A stretch of 64,000 nt of DNA from Tropicimonas sp. IMCC34043. GTDB lineage: Bacteria; Pseudomonadota; Alphaproteobacteria; Rhodobacterales; Rhodobacteraceae. Position 1 is the first letter of the stretch. Every line of letters begins with the position of its first letter. Positions 7,650 to 15,201 of the stretch are shown here, piece after piece. The position numbers and the translations under genes were made by a program. The notes beneath the pieces were generated by a model, which searched no databases, was not told the DNA's origin, and saw only the letters and a program-made list of their open reading frames with translations. The stretch lies in assembly GCF_003390845.1 (NCBI RefSeq), contig NZ_QMEK01000010.1:1-64000 (forward strand), read 5' to 3'.

Positions 7650-8444
7650 ATGCGGATTCTCATCTTTCCCGACCGGGCGCGCGCCGTTCAGGCAGCCGTT
7701 ATCCGTGTCGTCCGGCAGGTGCAGGACAAGCCGGAGGCGACGCTCGGTCTGGCCACCGGCGGGACCATGGAAGACGTCTATCGCGGCCTGATCGACCTGC
7801 ACCGGCAGGGCGCGGTCAGCTTTGCCCGGGCGAGCAGCTTCAATCTGGACGAATATATCGGGATCCCGGCCTCGCATCCGCAATCCTATGGCTTCTACAT
7901 GCGCGAGCGGCTGTTCTCGCAGGTCGACTTTGCCGCCGGCGCGACCCGTCTGCCCGACGGTGCCAGCGCCGATCCGGCGGCGGCGGCAGAGGCCTATGAG
8001 GCCGAGATTGCGCGGCTTGGGCCGATCGACCTGCAATTGCTGGGGCTGGGGCAGAACGGGCATATCGGGTTCAACGAGCCGTCAAGCTCGCTGTCCTCGC
8101 GCACCCGGGTCAAGACGCTGACCGCCAGCACGGTCGAGGCCAACAGCCGGTTCTTTGCCCCCGGAGAGGCGCAGCCGATGCGGGCGATCACCATGGGGAT
8201 CGCCACGATCCTCGATGCGCGGCGCCTGCTGTTGCTCGCCACGGGCGAGGCCAAGGCCGAGGCGACTGCGCAACTGATCGAAGGGGCGGTCAGTGCGATG
8301 TGGCCCTGCACCGCGCTGCAGATGCACCGCGATGTCACCGTCATTCTGGACGAGGCGGCGGCGGGGTTGCTGAAGATGCGGGATTACTATGGCTGGGTCG
8401 CCGAACAGGAGGGCGCGATGCACATCGGCCTTGCGGCGGGCTGA
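7650..8444 (+). CDS. nagB: Glucosamine-6-phosphate deaminase/isomerase
   Basis: A 264-residue NagB of normal length. It converts glucosamine-6-P to fructose-6-P and ammonia in the cytoplasm. The substrate loop LGLATGGTM is near residue 36, SSFNLDEY carries the catalytic acid at about D67, and GLGQNGHIGFNEP (133-144) contains the catalytic His. The residue before GH is Asn, as in Bacillus-type enzymes, rather than the Asp of E. coli. It has its own promoter and palindromic operator, and is followed 72 bp later by the regulator gene. NagA and the amino-sugar kinase are in the convergent operon. Confidence 0.92.
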   Translation: MRILIFPDRARAVQAAVIRVVRQVQDKPEATLGLATGGTMEDVYRGLIDLHRQGAVSFARASSFNLDEYIGIPASHPQSYGFYMRERLFSQVDFAAGATRLPDGASADPAAAAEAYEAEIARLGPIDLQLLGLGQNGHIGFNEPSSSLSSRTRVKTLTASTVEANSRFFAPGEAQPMRAITMGIATILDARRLLLLATGEAKAEATAQLIEGAVSAMWPCTALQMHRDVTVILDEAAAGLLKMRDYYGWVAEQEGAMHIGLAAG

Positions 8445-8516
8445 CATCCCGGTTGAGTTGTTCTTGCCGGCGGTTGCATCTAGATTAAACCGGACCCAAG
8501 GGAAGGAAGGCGCGCC

Positions 8517-9362
8517 ATGAACGAGCAGGAAGCAGCTGCGGCCAATCTGTTCGAGGCGGTGCGCGAGAGCCTGCCGGCGCTCAGCCCCAAGATGAAGGCG
8601 ATTGCGGAATATGCGCTGGGGCAGCCGCAGGATTTCATTCGCCGCACCAGCAAGGACCTGTGTCAGGTGCTGGAGACCAGCGAACCGACGCTGATCCGGT
8701 TCTGCAAGAGCTATGGCAAGTCGGGGCTGGCCGAGTTTCGCATCGACCTGGCGCTGTCGCTGGTTGCCGAACAGCGGGAAGTGGGACGGATCGAGCCGCA
8801 GCATTCCGACCGGCGCAAGACCAATTCAGCGCGCAAGGCCGCGATTGCGCGGGCCGCGGTTACGCTGATCGAGGGCGAGAGCGCGTTGTTGCTCGACAAC
8901 GGATCGACCGCCGAGAGCTTTGCACTGGAACTGGGATCGGTGGCGCCGCTGACGGTGATGACAAGCGGGCTGCTGGTGGCGCAGGCGGCGCTGATGCACG
9001 ACCGGCACAATGTGATCGTCACCGGCGGCACGGTCCGGCGGGCCTCGATGTGCATGACCGGCCGACTGGTGCAGGAGGCGGTGCGGGGGATGCAGTTCGA
9101 CACCTTCCTGATGGGCGCCGACAGCATCTCGGCCGACCGCGGGATCTCGACCTTCCTCGAGGACGAGGCGGGAAACACCCGGATATTGATGCAGGCGGCG
9201 CGGCGGACCGTGGTTCTGGCCGACGGATCGAAGTTCGACAAGCCGTCGCTGCACCGGATCTGCGCCGTCGATGCCGTCGACATGATCGTGACCGATCTGG
9301 CCGAAGACGACCCGGCGGTGGCGCGGTTCCGGGCCGCGGGGGCAAAGCTGCTGCTGGTCTGA
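8517..9362 (+). CDS. Hybrid regulator: RpiR-type HTH fused to DeoR-type sensor domain
   Basis: A 281-residue protein. Residues 18-85 are an RpiR-type helix-turn-helix (LSPKMKAIAEYALGQPQDF, SEPTLIRFCKSYGKSGLAEF). RpiR proteins normally continue into a SIS phosphosugar domain. Here residues 105-281 instead match the DeoR C-terminal effector domain (ALLLDNGSTAESFALEL, VIVTGGTVRRAS, FDTFLMGADSISADRGISTF, VVLADGSKFDKPSL). Both parts bind phosphosugars in their own families, so a GlcN6P- or GalN6P-responsive repressor of the surrounding operons is likely. The gene is co-oriented with nagB and ends 10 bp from the nagA stop. A frameshift artefact is excluded because one continuous frame covers both domains. 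Confidence 0.85.
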   Translation: MNEQEAAAANLFEAVRESLPALSPKMKAIAEYALGQPQDFIRRTSKDLCQVLETSEPTLIRFCKSYGKSGLAEFRIDLALSLVAEQREVGRIEPQHSDRRKTNSARKAAIARAAVTLIEGESALLLDNGSTAESFALELGSVAPLTVMTSGLLVAQAALMHDRHNVIVTGGTVRRASMCMTGRLVQEAVRGMQFDTFLMGADSISADRGISTFLEDEAGNTRILMQAARRTVVLADGSKFDKPSLHRICAVDAVDMIVTDLAEDDPAVARFRAAGAKLLLV

Positions 9363-9372
9363 GGCGCGGGCG

Positions 9373-10470
9373 TCAGGGCAGGGGCATCGGGCGATAGTCG
9401 GCGTCGAGCGCAAGGCATTCGGCGCGGGACCGGCCCGGGGCCAGTTGCGGCGGGTCGAGCCGCATCGCGTGGTGGGGCACGTCGGTTGCCATCGCCACCG
9501 CCTCGGCCGGGTCGAGGCCCGCGTGGACGATCAGGTTGCGCAGGCTTTCCACCATGTCGATATGGGCGCCGGCAAGCGAGCCCGCGGCATTGACCAGCGT
9601 GCCGTCCCGAACCTCGATCCGTTCGCCATAAAGCTCGAAATGGTCGGGGCCGCCGATGGTCGACATGGCGTCGGACACCACGAACATGCGGCGGGGCAGG
9701 GGCCGGGCGCGGATGGCAAGGGCGAGCATGTCCCAATGGACGTGATGGCCGTCGGCGATGAAGCCCACATAGGCGTCGGAATTGATCGCGGCGGCAATGA
9801 CACCGGGCGCGCGCGACTGCATCTGCGGCATGGCATTGTAGAGGTGGGTGAAACAGTGGACGCCGGCCTTGAGGCCCGCACGGGCCTGATCGGCCGTCGC
9901 GTCGGTGTGACCGGCCGAAACGACGACACCCATCTGGGCGATCCGGGTGATTATGTCGGCCGCCACCCGTTCGGGGGCGAGCGTCAGCATCACCGGGATG
10001 TCTGCCCTGCGCAGGCGCGACAGGATCGCGATTGTCTCGGGGTCGAAGTCGCGGATCTGGGCGAGGTTGTGGGTGCCCTTGCGGGCGGGGTTGAGGTAGG
10101 GCCCCTCGAAATGCAGGCCGAGCAGGCCGGGCATCCCCCAGGCGGCGATCACGGCATCGGCCGCCTGATCCATCTGCTCGAGTGTCGTCGTGATCAGCGT
10201 CGGCAGCACCCAGCCGGTGCCGCGGGCGCGTTGCGCGGCGACGATGGTGGCAAGTCCCTCGACCGTGGGTTCGGAATTGAGCATGACCCCGCCCGAGCCG
10301 TTGACCTGCAGATCGGTGCAGGCCGGCATCAGGATATGGGGGCGGGCGCCGGGCCGGTCGTCGGGCCGGGCCGGGCGCAGGGCAGTGATGCCCTCCGCCC
10401 CCATTTCGACGGCATATCCTTGGCGGAGCGCGCCGTCGTGCCAGATCAGCTCGGGCAGGATCAGGGTCAT
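9373..10470 (-). CDS. nagA: N-acetylglucosamine-6-phosphate deacetylase
   Basis: A 365-residue amidohydrolase-fold enzyme that removes acetate from GlcNAc-6-P (some homologues act on GalNAc-6-P). Metal and active-site motifs are present: PACTDLQVNGSGG near the N-terminus, GLHFEGPYLNPARKG, VVSAGHTDATADQ, THLYNAM and VVSDAMSTIGGP with the catalytic Asp. The start at 10470 overlaps the upstream gatZ-like stop in an ATGA, so longer upstream extensions of the frame are not used. It is last in the six-gene amino-sugar operon and converges with the regulator. Confidence 0.9.
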   Translation of the reverse strand: MTLILPELIWHDGALRQGYAVEMGAEGITALRPARPDDRPGARPHILMPACTDLQVNGSGGVMLNSEPTVEGLATIVAAQRARGTGWVLPTLITTTLEQMDQAADAVIAAWGMPGLLGLHFEGPYLNPARKGTHNLAQIRDFDPETIAILSRLRRADIPVMLTLAPERVAADIITRIAQMGVVVSAGHTDATADQARAGLKAGVHCFTHLYNAMPQMQSRAPGVIAAAINSDAYVGFIADGHHVHWDMLALAIRARPLPRRMFVVSDAMSTIGGPDHFELYGERIEVRDGTLVNAAGSLAGAHIDMVESLRNLIVHAGLDPAEAVAMATDVPHHAMRLDPPQLAPGRSRAECLALDADYRPMPLP

Positions 10471-11741
10471 TTCAGAACGTCCAGATAGGGCGCGAAGGCC
10501 GCCTCGATATTGGCGTGGATCAGCGCCGCCGAGCGCGACAGCCCGCAGGTGCGCAGGGCATCGGCGCGGGTCAGCACGCAGGCCGGGAAATACTGTGCCA
10601 GCATCGGCAGCAACAGGGTCTGTGCGTCGATCCGTTTGCGCAGGGACGCAACGGCGCTTTGCGCCTCGGGCTGCGCCCAGTAATAGCGGATGCGGTCGGC
10701 ATAGCCGAAGTGGCGCAGGCGGAACTGTTCGCCCGCATTGCCGTGGTAATGGCCCTGCCAGGACGAGGGATCGGCCTGCATCAGCCGCTCCATGACCTCG
10801 GACAGGTGCGGCGCGTCCGAGCCGAGCCAGCGGTCGATATGCGACAGCGCATAAAGCGCCTCGCGCAGGGCAAATGTCAGCGCCGGGCCGACCTTGAGCA
10901 CCGCGAAATGCCGCCGGGCGAGATCGGGATAGACCCTGGCGGCCTGATAATCGGTCGAATGCGCTTCGAACGCGATGCCGGGGTGGGCGCCAAGCGCGGG
11001 CCACAGCAGATCGGGCAGGCGGATGTCGAAGGCGTGGACATGGGCCGGGGCGAACTCGAGTCCCGGCTGCACCACCAGTCCGTGGACCCGGCCCCAGGCC
11101 GCGGTCAGCCCGCGGTCGAGAAAGGCGTTGCGGGTGACCTGCAGCGTGTGCGCGGCGTCGAGCGGATCGGTCGGCACCACGTGGTCCTCGTCGGTCCTTG
11201 CGCCGCCCGGCGGCGGAACCTCGGTGCCGACGACATAGCAGATCCGTTCGGGATCGGGTGCGGCCTTTTCGGCAACCTCGGCCAGATCGGCGGCGCGGGC
11301 GGCGGCAAGCCCGTCGCCAAGCTGTGCCGGCTCACCGGCGCAGCCTTCGGAGCAGTCGAGGTGGATCTTGGTGAAGCCCGCCTGGACATAGGCCGCGATC
11401 ATCGCGCGCGCCTTTTCCATCGCCTCTTCCGCCGGGGCGCTGCGCCAGGCCTGCGGCCCCAGATGGTCGCCGCCGAAGGTGATCGCCTCGGCCGGGTAGC
11501 CGACCTGACCGGCAATACCGCGGGCGAAGTCGATGAAATCGGCCGGTGTCATGCCGGTGTAGCCACCGAACTGGTTGACCTGATTCGACGTCGCCTCGAC
11601 CATGATCGGCGCGCCGCGGTCGGCGGCCAGACGCAGACAGGCTGCAAGAACGTCAGGGTGGGCCGAGCAGACCGAGCCGAAGGCAAAGCCTTCGCCTGCA
11701 AGGTTGCGGGCGACTCCGGTCGCGAAATCGACCTGTGTCAT
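10467..11741 (-). CDS. GatZ/KbaZ-family protein (tagatose-phosphate metabolism)
   Basis: A 424-residue GatZ/KbaZ family protein (FGSVCSAHPDVLAACLRLA, VEATSNQVNQFGGYTGMTP, FGGDHLGPQAWRS, HLDCSEGCAG, IAFEAHSTDYQ, LKVGPALTFALREALYAL). Family members were described as the non-catalytic subunit of tagatose-1,6-bisphosphate aldolase, and some are reported as tagatose-6-P kinases or 4-epimerases. No GatY/KbaY aldolase partner is in the window, which favours a stand-alone enzyme acting on the product of the AgaS-like protein. AGGAGA at the end of the kinase gene is its ribosome-binding site. The gap to the kinase is 3 nt. Confidence 0.82.
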   Translation of the reverse strand: MTQVDFATGVARNLAGEGFAFGSVCSAHPDVLAACLRLAADRGAPIMVEATSNQVNQFGGYTGMTPADFIDFARGIAGQVGYPAEAITFGGDHLGPQAWRSAPAEEAMEKARAMIAAYVQAGFTKIHLDCSEGCAGEPAQLGDGLAAARAADLAEVAEKAAPDPERICYVVGTEVPPPGGARTDEDHVVPTDPLDAAHTLQVTRNAFLDRGLTAAWGRVHGLVVQPGLEFAPAHVHAFDIRLPDLLWPALGAHPGIAFEAHSTDYQAARVYPDLARRHFAVLKVGPALTFALREALYALSHIDRWLGSDAPHLSEVMERLMQADPSSWQGHYHGNAGEQFRLRHFGYADRIRYYWAQPEAQSAVASLRKRIDAQTLLLPMLAQYFPACVLTRADALRTCGLSRSAALIHANIEAAFAPYLDVLK

Positions 11742-11744
11742 CGT

Positions 11745-12671
11745 TTATCTCCTTTCGGCGAGCGCCAGCAGCCCCATGCCGCGGGCACCCGAACTGTCGC
11801 CATGCTGGGCGACACGCAGGGCGGGTGGCCTGAGCGCGCCAAGCTGGCGCGCCGCCAGGACCGGCATCAGTCGCTCGGTCAGCCGCGGCACCGTCGATGC
11901 GCCTCCGCCGAGGACGATGCAATCGGGATCGAGTGTCAACTGAAGCGTCAGTAGACATTCGGCAACAAGGTCGAGCCAGGCGGCCAGAACCTTGCCGGAC
12001 GCGGCCTCGCCCGCATCGGCGCGGGTCACGACCTCGGCGCCGTCAAGACGGGTGCCGGTGAGGAATTCGGAGAGGCGGGACAGGCCGGAACCGGCCATGT
12101 AGCGTTCCATGCAGCCAAGCTTGCCGCAGCCGCATTGCCAGAGCGGCAGGCCATATGGGGCAAGCGCACGGGCCGGCATCCCGACATGGCCGATCTCGAG
12201 GATCGGGCCGACCGTGCGTTCGGGGATCTTGCCGTTGACGCAAAGCCCGGCGCCGACGCCGGTGCCGAGCACAAGGCCCACGACCTGTTCAAAACCTGTG
12301 CCCGCGCCGCCGTTGACCTCGGAATAGGCCAGCGCCATGCAGTCGTTGGCAATCGGAAAGCTGCGGCCAAGCCGTTCGGTCAGCGCGCCGCCAAGGTTGC
12401 GCCCCGAGACCGGGACGTTCGAGGCAAAGCATTCGCCGGTCAGCTTGTCGATCAGGCCGGGGATGCAGATGCCGATCGGCAGCTCGGGGTCCTGCGCCGT
12501 CGTCTGCAGCCATTCGATCTGCTGGGCGAGGCCCTCGACAAAGGGTTCGAATGCCTCGACCGGGGTCGGGGTGCGGCGCATGGTGAGCGTTTCCATCGCC
12601 GGGCCGAAAAGCCGCGCCTCGATCTTGGTGCCGCCAAGGTCGATGGCGCCGCAGGGGATGTCGCGCGCCAT
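11745..12671 (-). CDS. nagK: N-acetylhexosamine kinase, ROK family
   Basis: A 308-residue ROK kinase. The N-terminal phosphate loop is GAIDLGGTKIEARLFG. The catalytic segment SFPIANDCMALAYSE carries the Asp base. The ATP-binding LVLGTGVGAGLCVNG is followed by the zinc site CGCGKLGCMERYMAGSGL. It phosphorylates free amino sugars entering by the ABC transporter. GlcNAc is the likely substrate, with GalNAc also possible. Start ATG 12671 lies 2 nt after the upstream stop. There is no N-terminal HTH, so it is a kinase and not a NagC-type repressor. Confidence 0.85.
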   Translation of the reverse strand: MARDIPCGAIDLGGTKIEARLFGPAMETLTMRRTPTPVEAFEPFVEGLAQQIEWLQTTAQDPELPIGICIPGLIDKLTGECFASNVPVSGRNLGGALTERLGRSFPIANDCMALAYSEVNGGAGTGFEQVVGLVLGTGVGAGLCVNGKIPERTVGPILEIGHVGMPARALAPYGLPLWQCGCGKLGCMERYMAGSGLSRLSEFLTGTRLDGAEVVTRADAGEAASGKVLAAWLDLVAECLLTLQLTLDPDCIVLGGGASTVPRLTERLMPVLAARQLGALRPPALRVAQHGDSSGARGMGLLALAERR

Positions 12672-12673
12672 GC

Positions 12674-13759
12674 TCAGACCTCGGTGTAGTCGTAAAGGGT
12701 GACGCCTGTCACCACGCGCGACAGGCTGCCCTGTCCGGCGAAGGGATCGTCGATGTTCAGCCCCAGTTCCGCCGACCACATCACCGCCCAGACCTGTGCC
12801 GCAAGGACATAAAGCACCGCGTCCCATGCGGCGTCGCCGGAGAGCGGCAGCGGGATGTCGCAGCCCGTCGCGCCGATGGTGGTGACCGTGGCGTCGGGGT
12901 ACTGGCGGCGGATTTCCTCGGCCACGTCGCGGTCGTACCGCGCGGTTCGGGGATCGGGGTGGATCATCACGACGACATGGGTCGCGGGGCCAATCGCCGC
13001 CTTGGGGCCGTGGCGAAAGCCGAGGGTCGAGTCCCACTGCGTCACGGTGCGGCCCGCGGTCAGTTCCAGCACCTTCAGCGCGCATTCGCGGGCGATGCCC
13101 TTGAGCACACCCGAGCCGAGGAAGATCGCGCGGTCGGGCCGCGCGGGACGGGTGGTGGCAAGCCCGGCCAGAACGGTCTCTGCGGCGCCTGCAAGGGCTG
13201 TCAGCCGCGCGGCGCTGCCGGTGCCGCCGGTCAGAACCGCAAGCGCCGACAACAGCATGGTCGAAAAGCTCGACGTCATGGCAAAGCCCGCGTCATGGGT
13301 CGCCTCGGGCAGGGAAAGGACGTGACGCTGGCCGGGACCGGGGGCGGGGCGGGTCGCCAGCGCGCCATCGGGGTTGCAGGTGATGTTGAGCTGGTGGACT
13401 TGCGGCGCCCGGGCGTCGAGCAGGTCCATGGTGCCGACGCTTTCCGAGCTGTTGCCCGAGCGGCCGAACTGCACCAGCAGCAGGTCGTCGGGCATCGGCA
13501 GGTAATCCTGCGGGGCAGCAACAAGATCGGTCGTGGGCACCGCGCGCAGATCGAGGCTCGGGTGGCTGCGGGGGCTGAGCGTGTCGCCGATGAAGGCCGA
13601 GGTGCCGGCGCCGCAGAACCAGACCCGGGCAATGCCCGCGGCGCGGATCTGGCCCGACAGGTCGGTTGCCCGGGCTTCCAGCGGACCCGCCCAGGCGCGC
13701 CAGATGGCGGGCTGGCTCTGGATTTCGGCCCAGGTGCGGCAGTCGTGGGAGAAGCTCAT
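12674..13759 (-). CDS. agaS: SIS-domain aldose-ketose isomerase/deaminase, AgaS-like
   Basis: A 361-residue protein with two SIS domains (first: VWFCGAGTSAFIGDTL, LLVQFGRSGNSSESVGTMDL; second: AIFLGSGVLKGIARECALKVLELTAGR, LGFRHGPKAAI). It lacks the glutaminase domain of GlmS. AgaS proteins deaminate and isomerise galactosamine-6-P to tagatose-6-P. Beside NagA, a ROK kinase and a GatZ-family protein, this role fits well. A second GlcN6P deaminase is the alternative, but NagB already covers that step. It lies 1 nt after the M81 gene. Confidence 0.8.
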   Translation of the reverse strand: MSFSHDCRTWAEIQSQPAIWRAWAGPLEARATDLSGQIRAAGIARVWFCGAGTSAFIGDTLSPRSHPSLDLRAVPTTDLVAAPQDYLPMPDDLLLVQFGRSGNSSESVGTMDLLDARAPQVHQLNITCNPDGALATRPAPGPGQRHVLSLPEATHDAGFAMTSSFSTMLLSALAVLTGGTGSAARLTALAGAAETVLAGLATTRPARPDRAIFLGSGVLKGIARECALKVLELTAGRTVTQWDSTLGFRHGPKAAIGPATHVVVMIHPDPRTARYDRDVAEEIRRQYPDATVTTIGATGCDIPLPLSGDAAWDAVLYVLAAQVWAVMWSAELGLNIDDPFAGQGSLSRVVTGVTLYDYTEV

Positions 13760-13760
13760 G

Positions 13761-15194
13761 TCAGGGATCCTTTCGCGAGGCGCGGGCCGAGAGGCGGGGC
13801 AGGGGGCTCCAACCGAAATCCTGCTGGAACGGGTAGCTGGGCGCGGGACGGTGGCGGTTCGACAGCGCCGCCATGTCCTGATTCACCGCGCCGTCGGTCA
13901 GCGCCATCAGCGCCGGGGCGGCCAGCGGCGCAAGATCGGGCGAGAGATAGCCGGACTTGACGACGATCAGCCGTTCGGTGGCGGGCTCGATGCCGAAACG
14001 GCGGAAATCGGCGAGGTCGTGGAACGGCCGGCGGCGCGCGGTCAGGATCACGCGCAGGCCCTCGAAATCAACAAGCACCTCGAGCAGGCGGCCGTCGCCA
14101 AGGATCTGCAGCACCGTTGCCGCCCCCGACACCCGGGGGCAGGGCGAGCCGAGGCTGCCGCCGATGGTCAGCGCAAGCGTGGCGCCCGTGCCCGCTGCGG
14201 CGGCGGCCTGCGCGGCGGGGGCATCGGCGATGCCCGCGAACACCGCCCCGCGCATTCCGCGCGCCCGCATCAATGCCAGCACATCGGCACGGTCGCCCAC
14301 GCCACCCCCGGTCGGGTTGTCGCCGCTGTCGGCAAGGATCGCCGGGCCGGTCGTGGCGGCGGCGGCAAGATCGAGGCAATGGGCGAGCGGGCCGGTCGTG
14401 ACGCCGAAATCGAACTGTGCGCGGGCGTCCCAATAGGATTGGCCAAGGCGGCTGCAGGAGGCGAGCACGGCGGCGGGGTCGGTGCCCGTCACCACCGCCG
14501 CGGCGGTGGCGCGGGGCGTGTCGGCCCAGACATAGCCCACCAGCAGGTTGGCGTCGCTGACCCCGGGGCGGGTATCCTCGGCCGGCAGCCGGGCATAGAG
14601 TTCGCGCGCCGGGCTGTCCTCGGTCGAGCTGCGCTCGCCCGGCATCAGCACCGGCACCGGGCACCAGCCGACCATCGGGCGCGACCCGCCGTTCAGGTGG
14701 CCGAGCAGCATGGTCAGCGCCCGGTTGCGGGTCTCGGTCACGTCGATATGGGGCGCGGTGCGGAAGGCGGCGAAGATGTCGATGGCATCGACGATCCGCT
14801 GGGTGAGGTTGCCGTGCAGGTCATAGCTGACCGCAATCGGCAGATCGGGGCCGACCAGATCGCGTACCGCGCCGATCCAGTCGCCCTCGGCATCCTCCAT
14901 CCCCGCGACATGGATCGCGCCGTGCATCACCAGCAGAACGCCATCGACCGGCAGGGCGGCGGCAAGGCGGGCCAGAAAATCGCCGCGGAAGGCGGCCCAG
15001 GTCTCGGCCGCGACCGGCCCGCCGGGGACCGAGCGGGCGTGGAACAGCGGCGCGACATCGACCTCGGGCGGGAGCGCAAGCCGAAGCTCGGCCGCAAGGC
15101 CCGCGCCTTCGGCAACGGTGAAATCCTCGGCCGTCTGGATCAGCGGCGAATAGGTCGAACATTCGGTGTGGATGCCGCCGAGGGCGATGCGCAT
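13761..15194 (-). CDS. M81-family (MlrC-like) metallopeptidase in the amino-sugar operon
   Basis: A 477-residue M81 protein. The family type member MlrC cleaves linearised microcystin peptides. Expected zinc-site regions are present: IHTECSTYSPLIQTAEDF near the N-terminus, LLVMHGAIHVAGMEDAEGDW, VSYDLHGNLT and FRTAPHIDVTETR. The C-terminal half carries ADSGDNPTGGGVGDR and LIVVKSGY. There is no signal peptide, so it acts in the cytoplasm on imported substrate. It sits between GH20 and AgaS genes with 7-nt and 1-nt gaps, which points to an amide bond in an amino-sugar derivative or glycopeptide, though the true substrate is unknown. A second M81 is at 50562. Confidence 0.85.
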   Translation of the reverse strand: MRIALGGIHTECSTYSPLIQTAEDFTVAEGAGLAAELRLALPPEVDVAPLFHARSVPGGPVAAETWAAFRGDFLARLAAALPVDGVLLVMHGAIHVAGMEDAEGDWIGAVRDLVGPDLPIAVSYDLHGNLTQRIVDAIDIFAAFRTAPHIDVTETRNRALTMLLGHLNGGSRPMVGWCPVPVLMPGERSSTEDSPARELYARLPAEDTRPGVSDANLLVGYVWADTPRATAAAVVTGTDPAAVLASCSRLGQSYWDARAQFDFGVTTGPLAHCLDLAAAATTGPAILADSGDNPTGGGVGDRADVLALMRARGMRGAVFAGIADAPAAQAAAAAGTGATLALTIGGSLGSPCPRVSGAATVLQILGDGRLLEVLVDFEGLRVILTARRRPFHDLADFRRFGIEPATERLIVVKSGYLSPDLAPLAAPALMALTDGAVNQDMAALSNRHRPAPSYPFQQDFGWSPLPRLSARASRKDP

Positions 15195-15201
15195 GGGGGC
15201 C

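Noticed and set aside
10471-11004. N-terminal extension of nagA to 11004
   Set aside because: It lies antiphase over the gatZ-like gene; nagA starts at the ATGA overlap at 10470.
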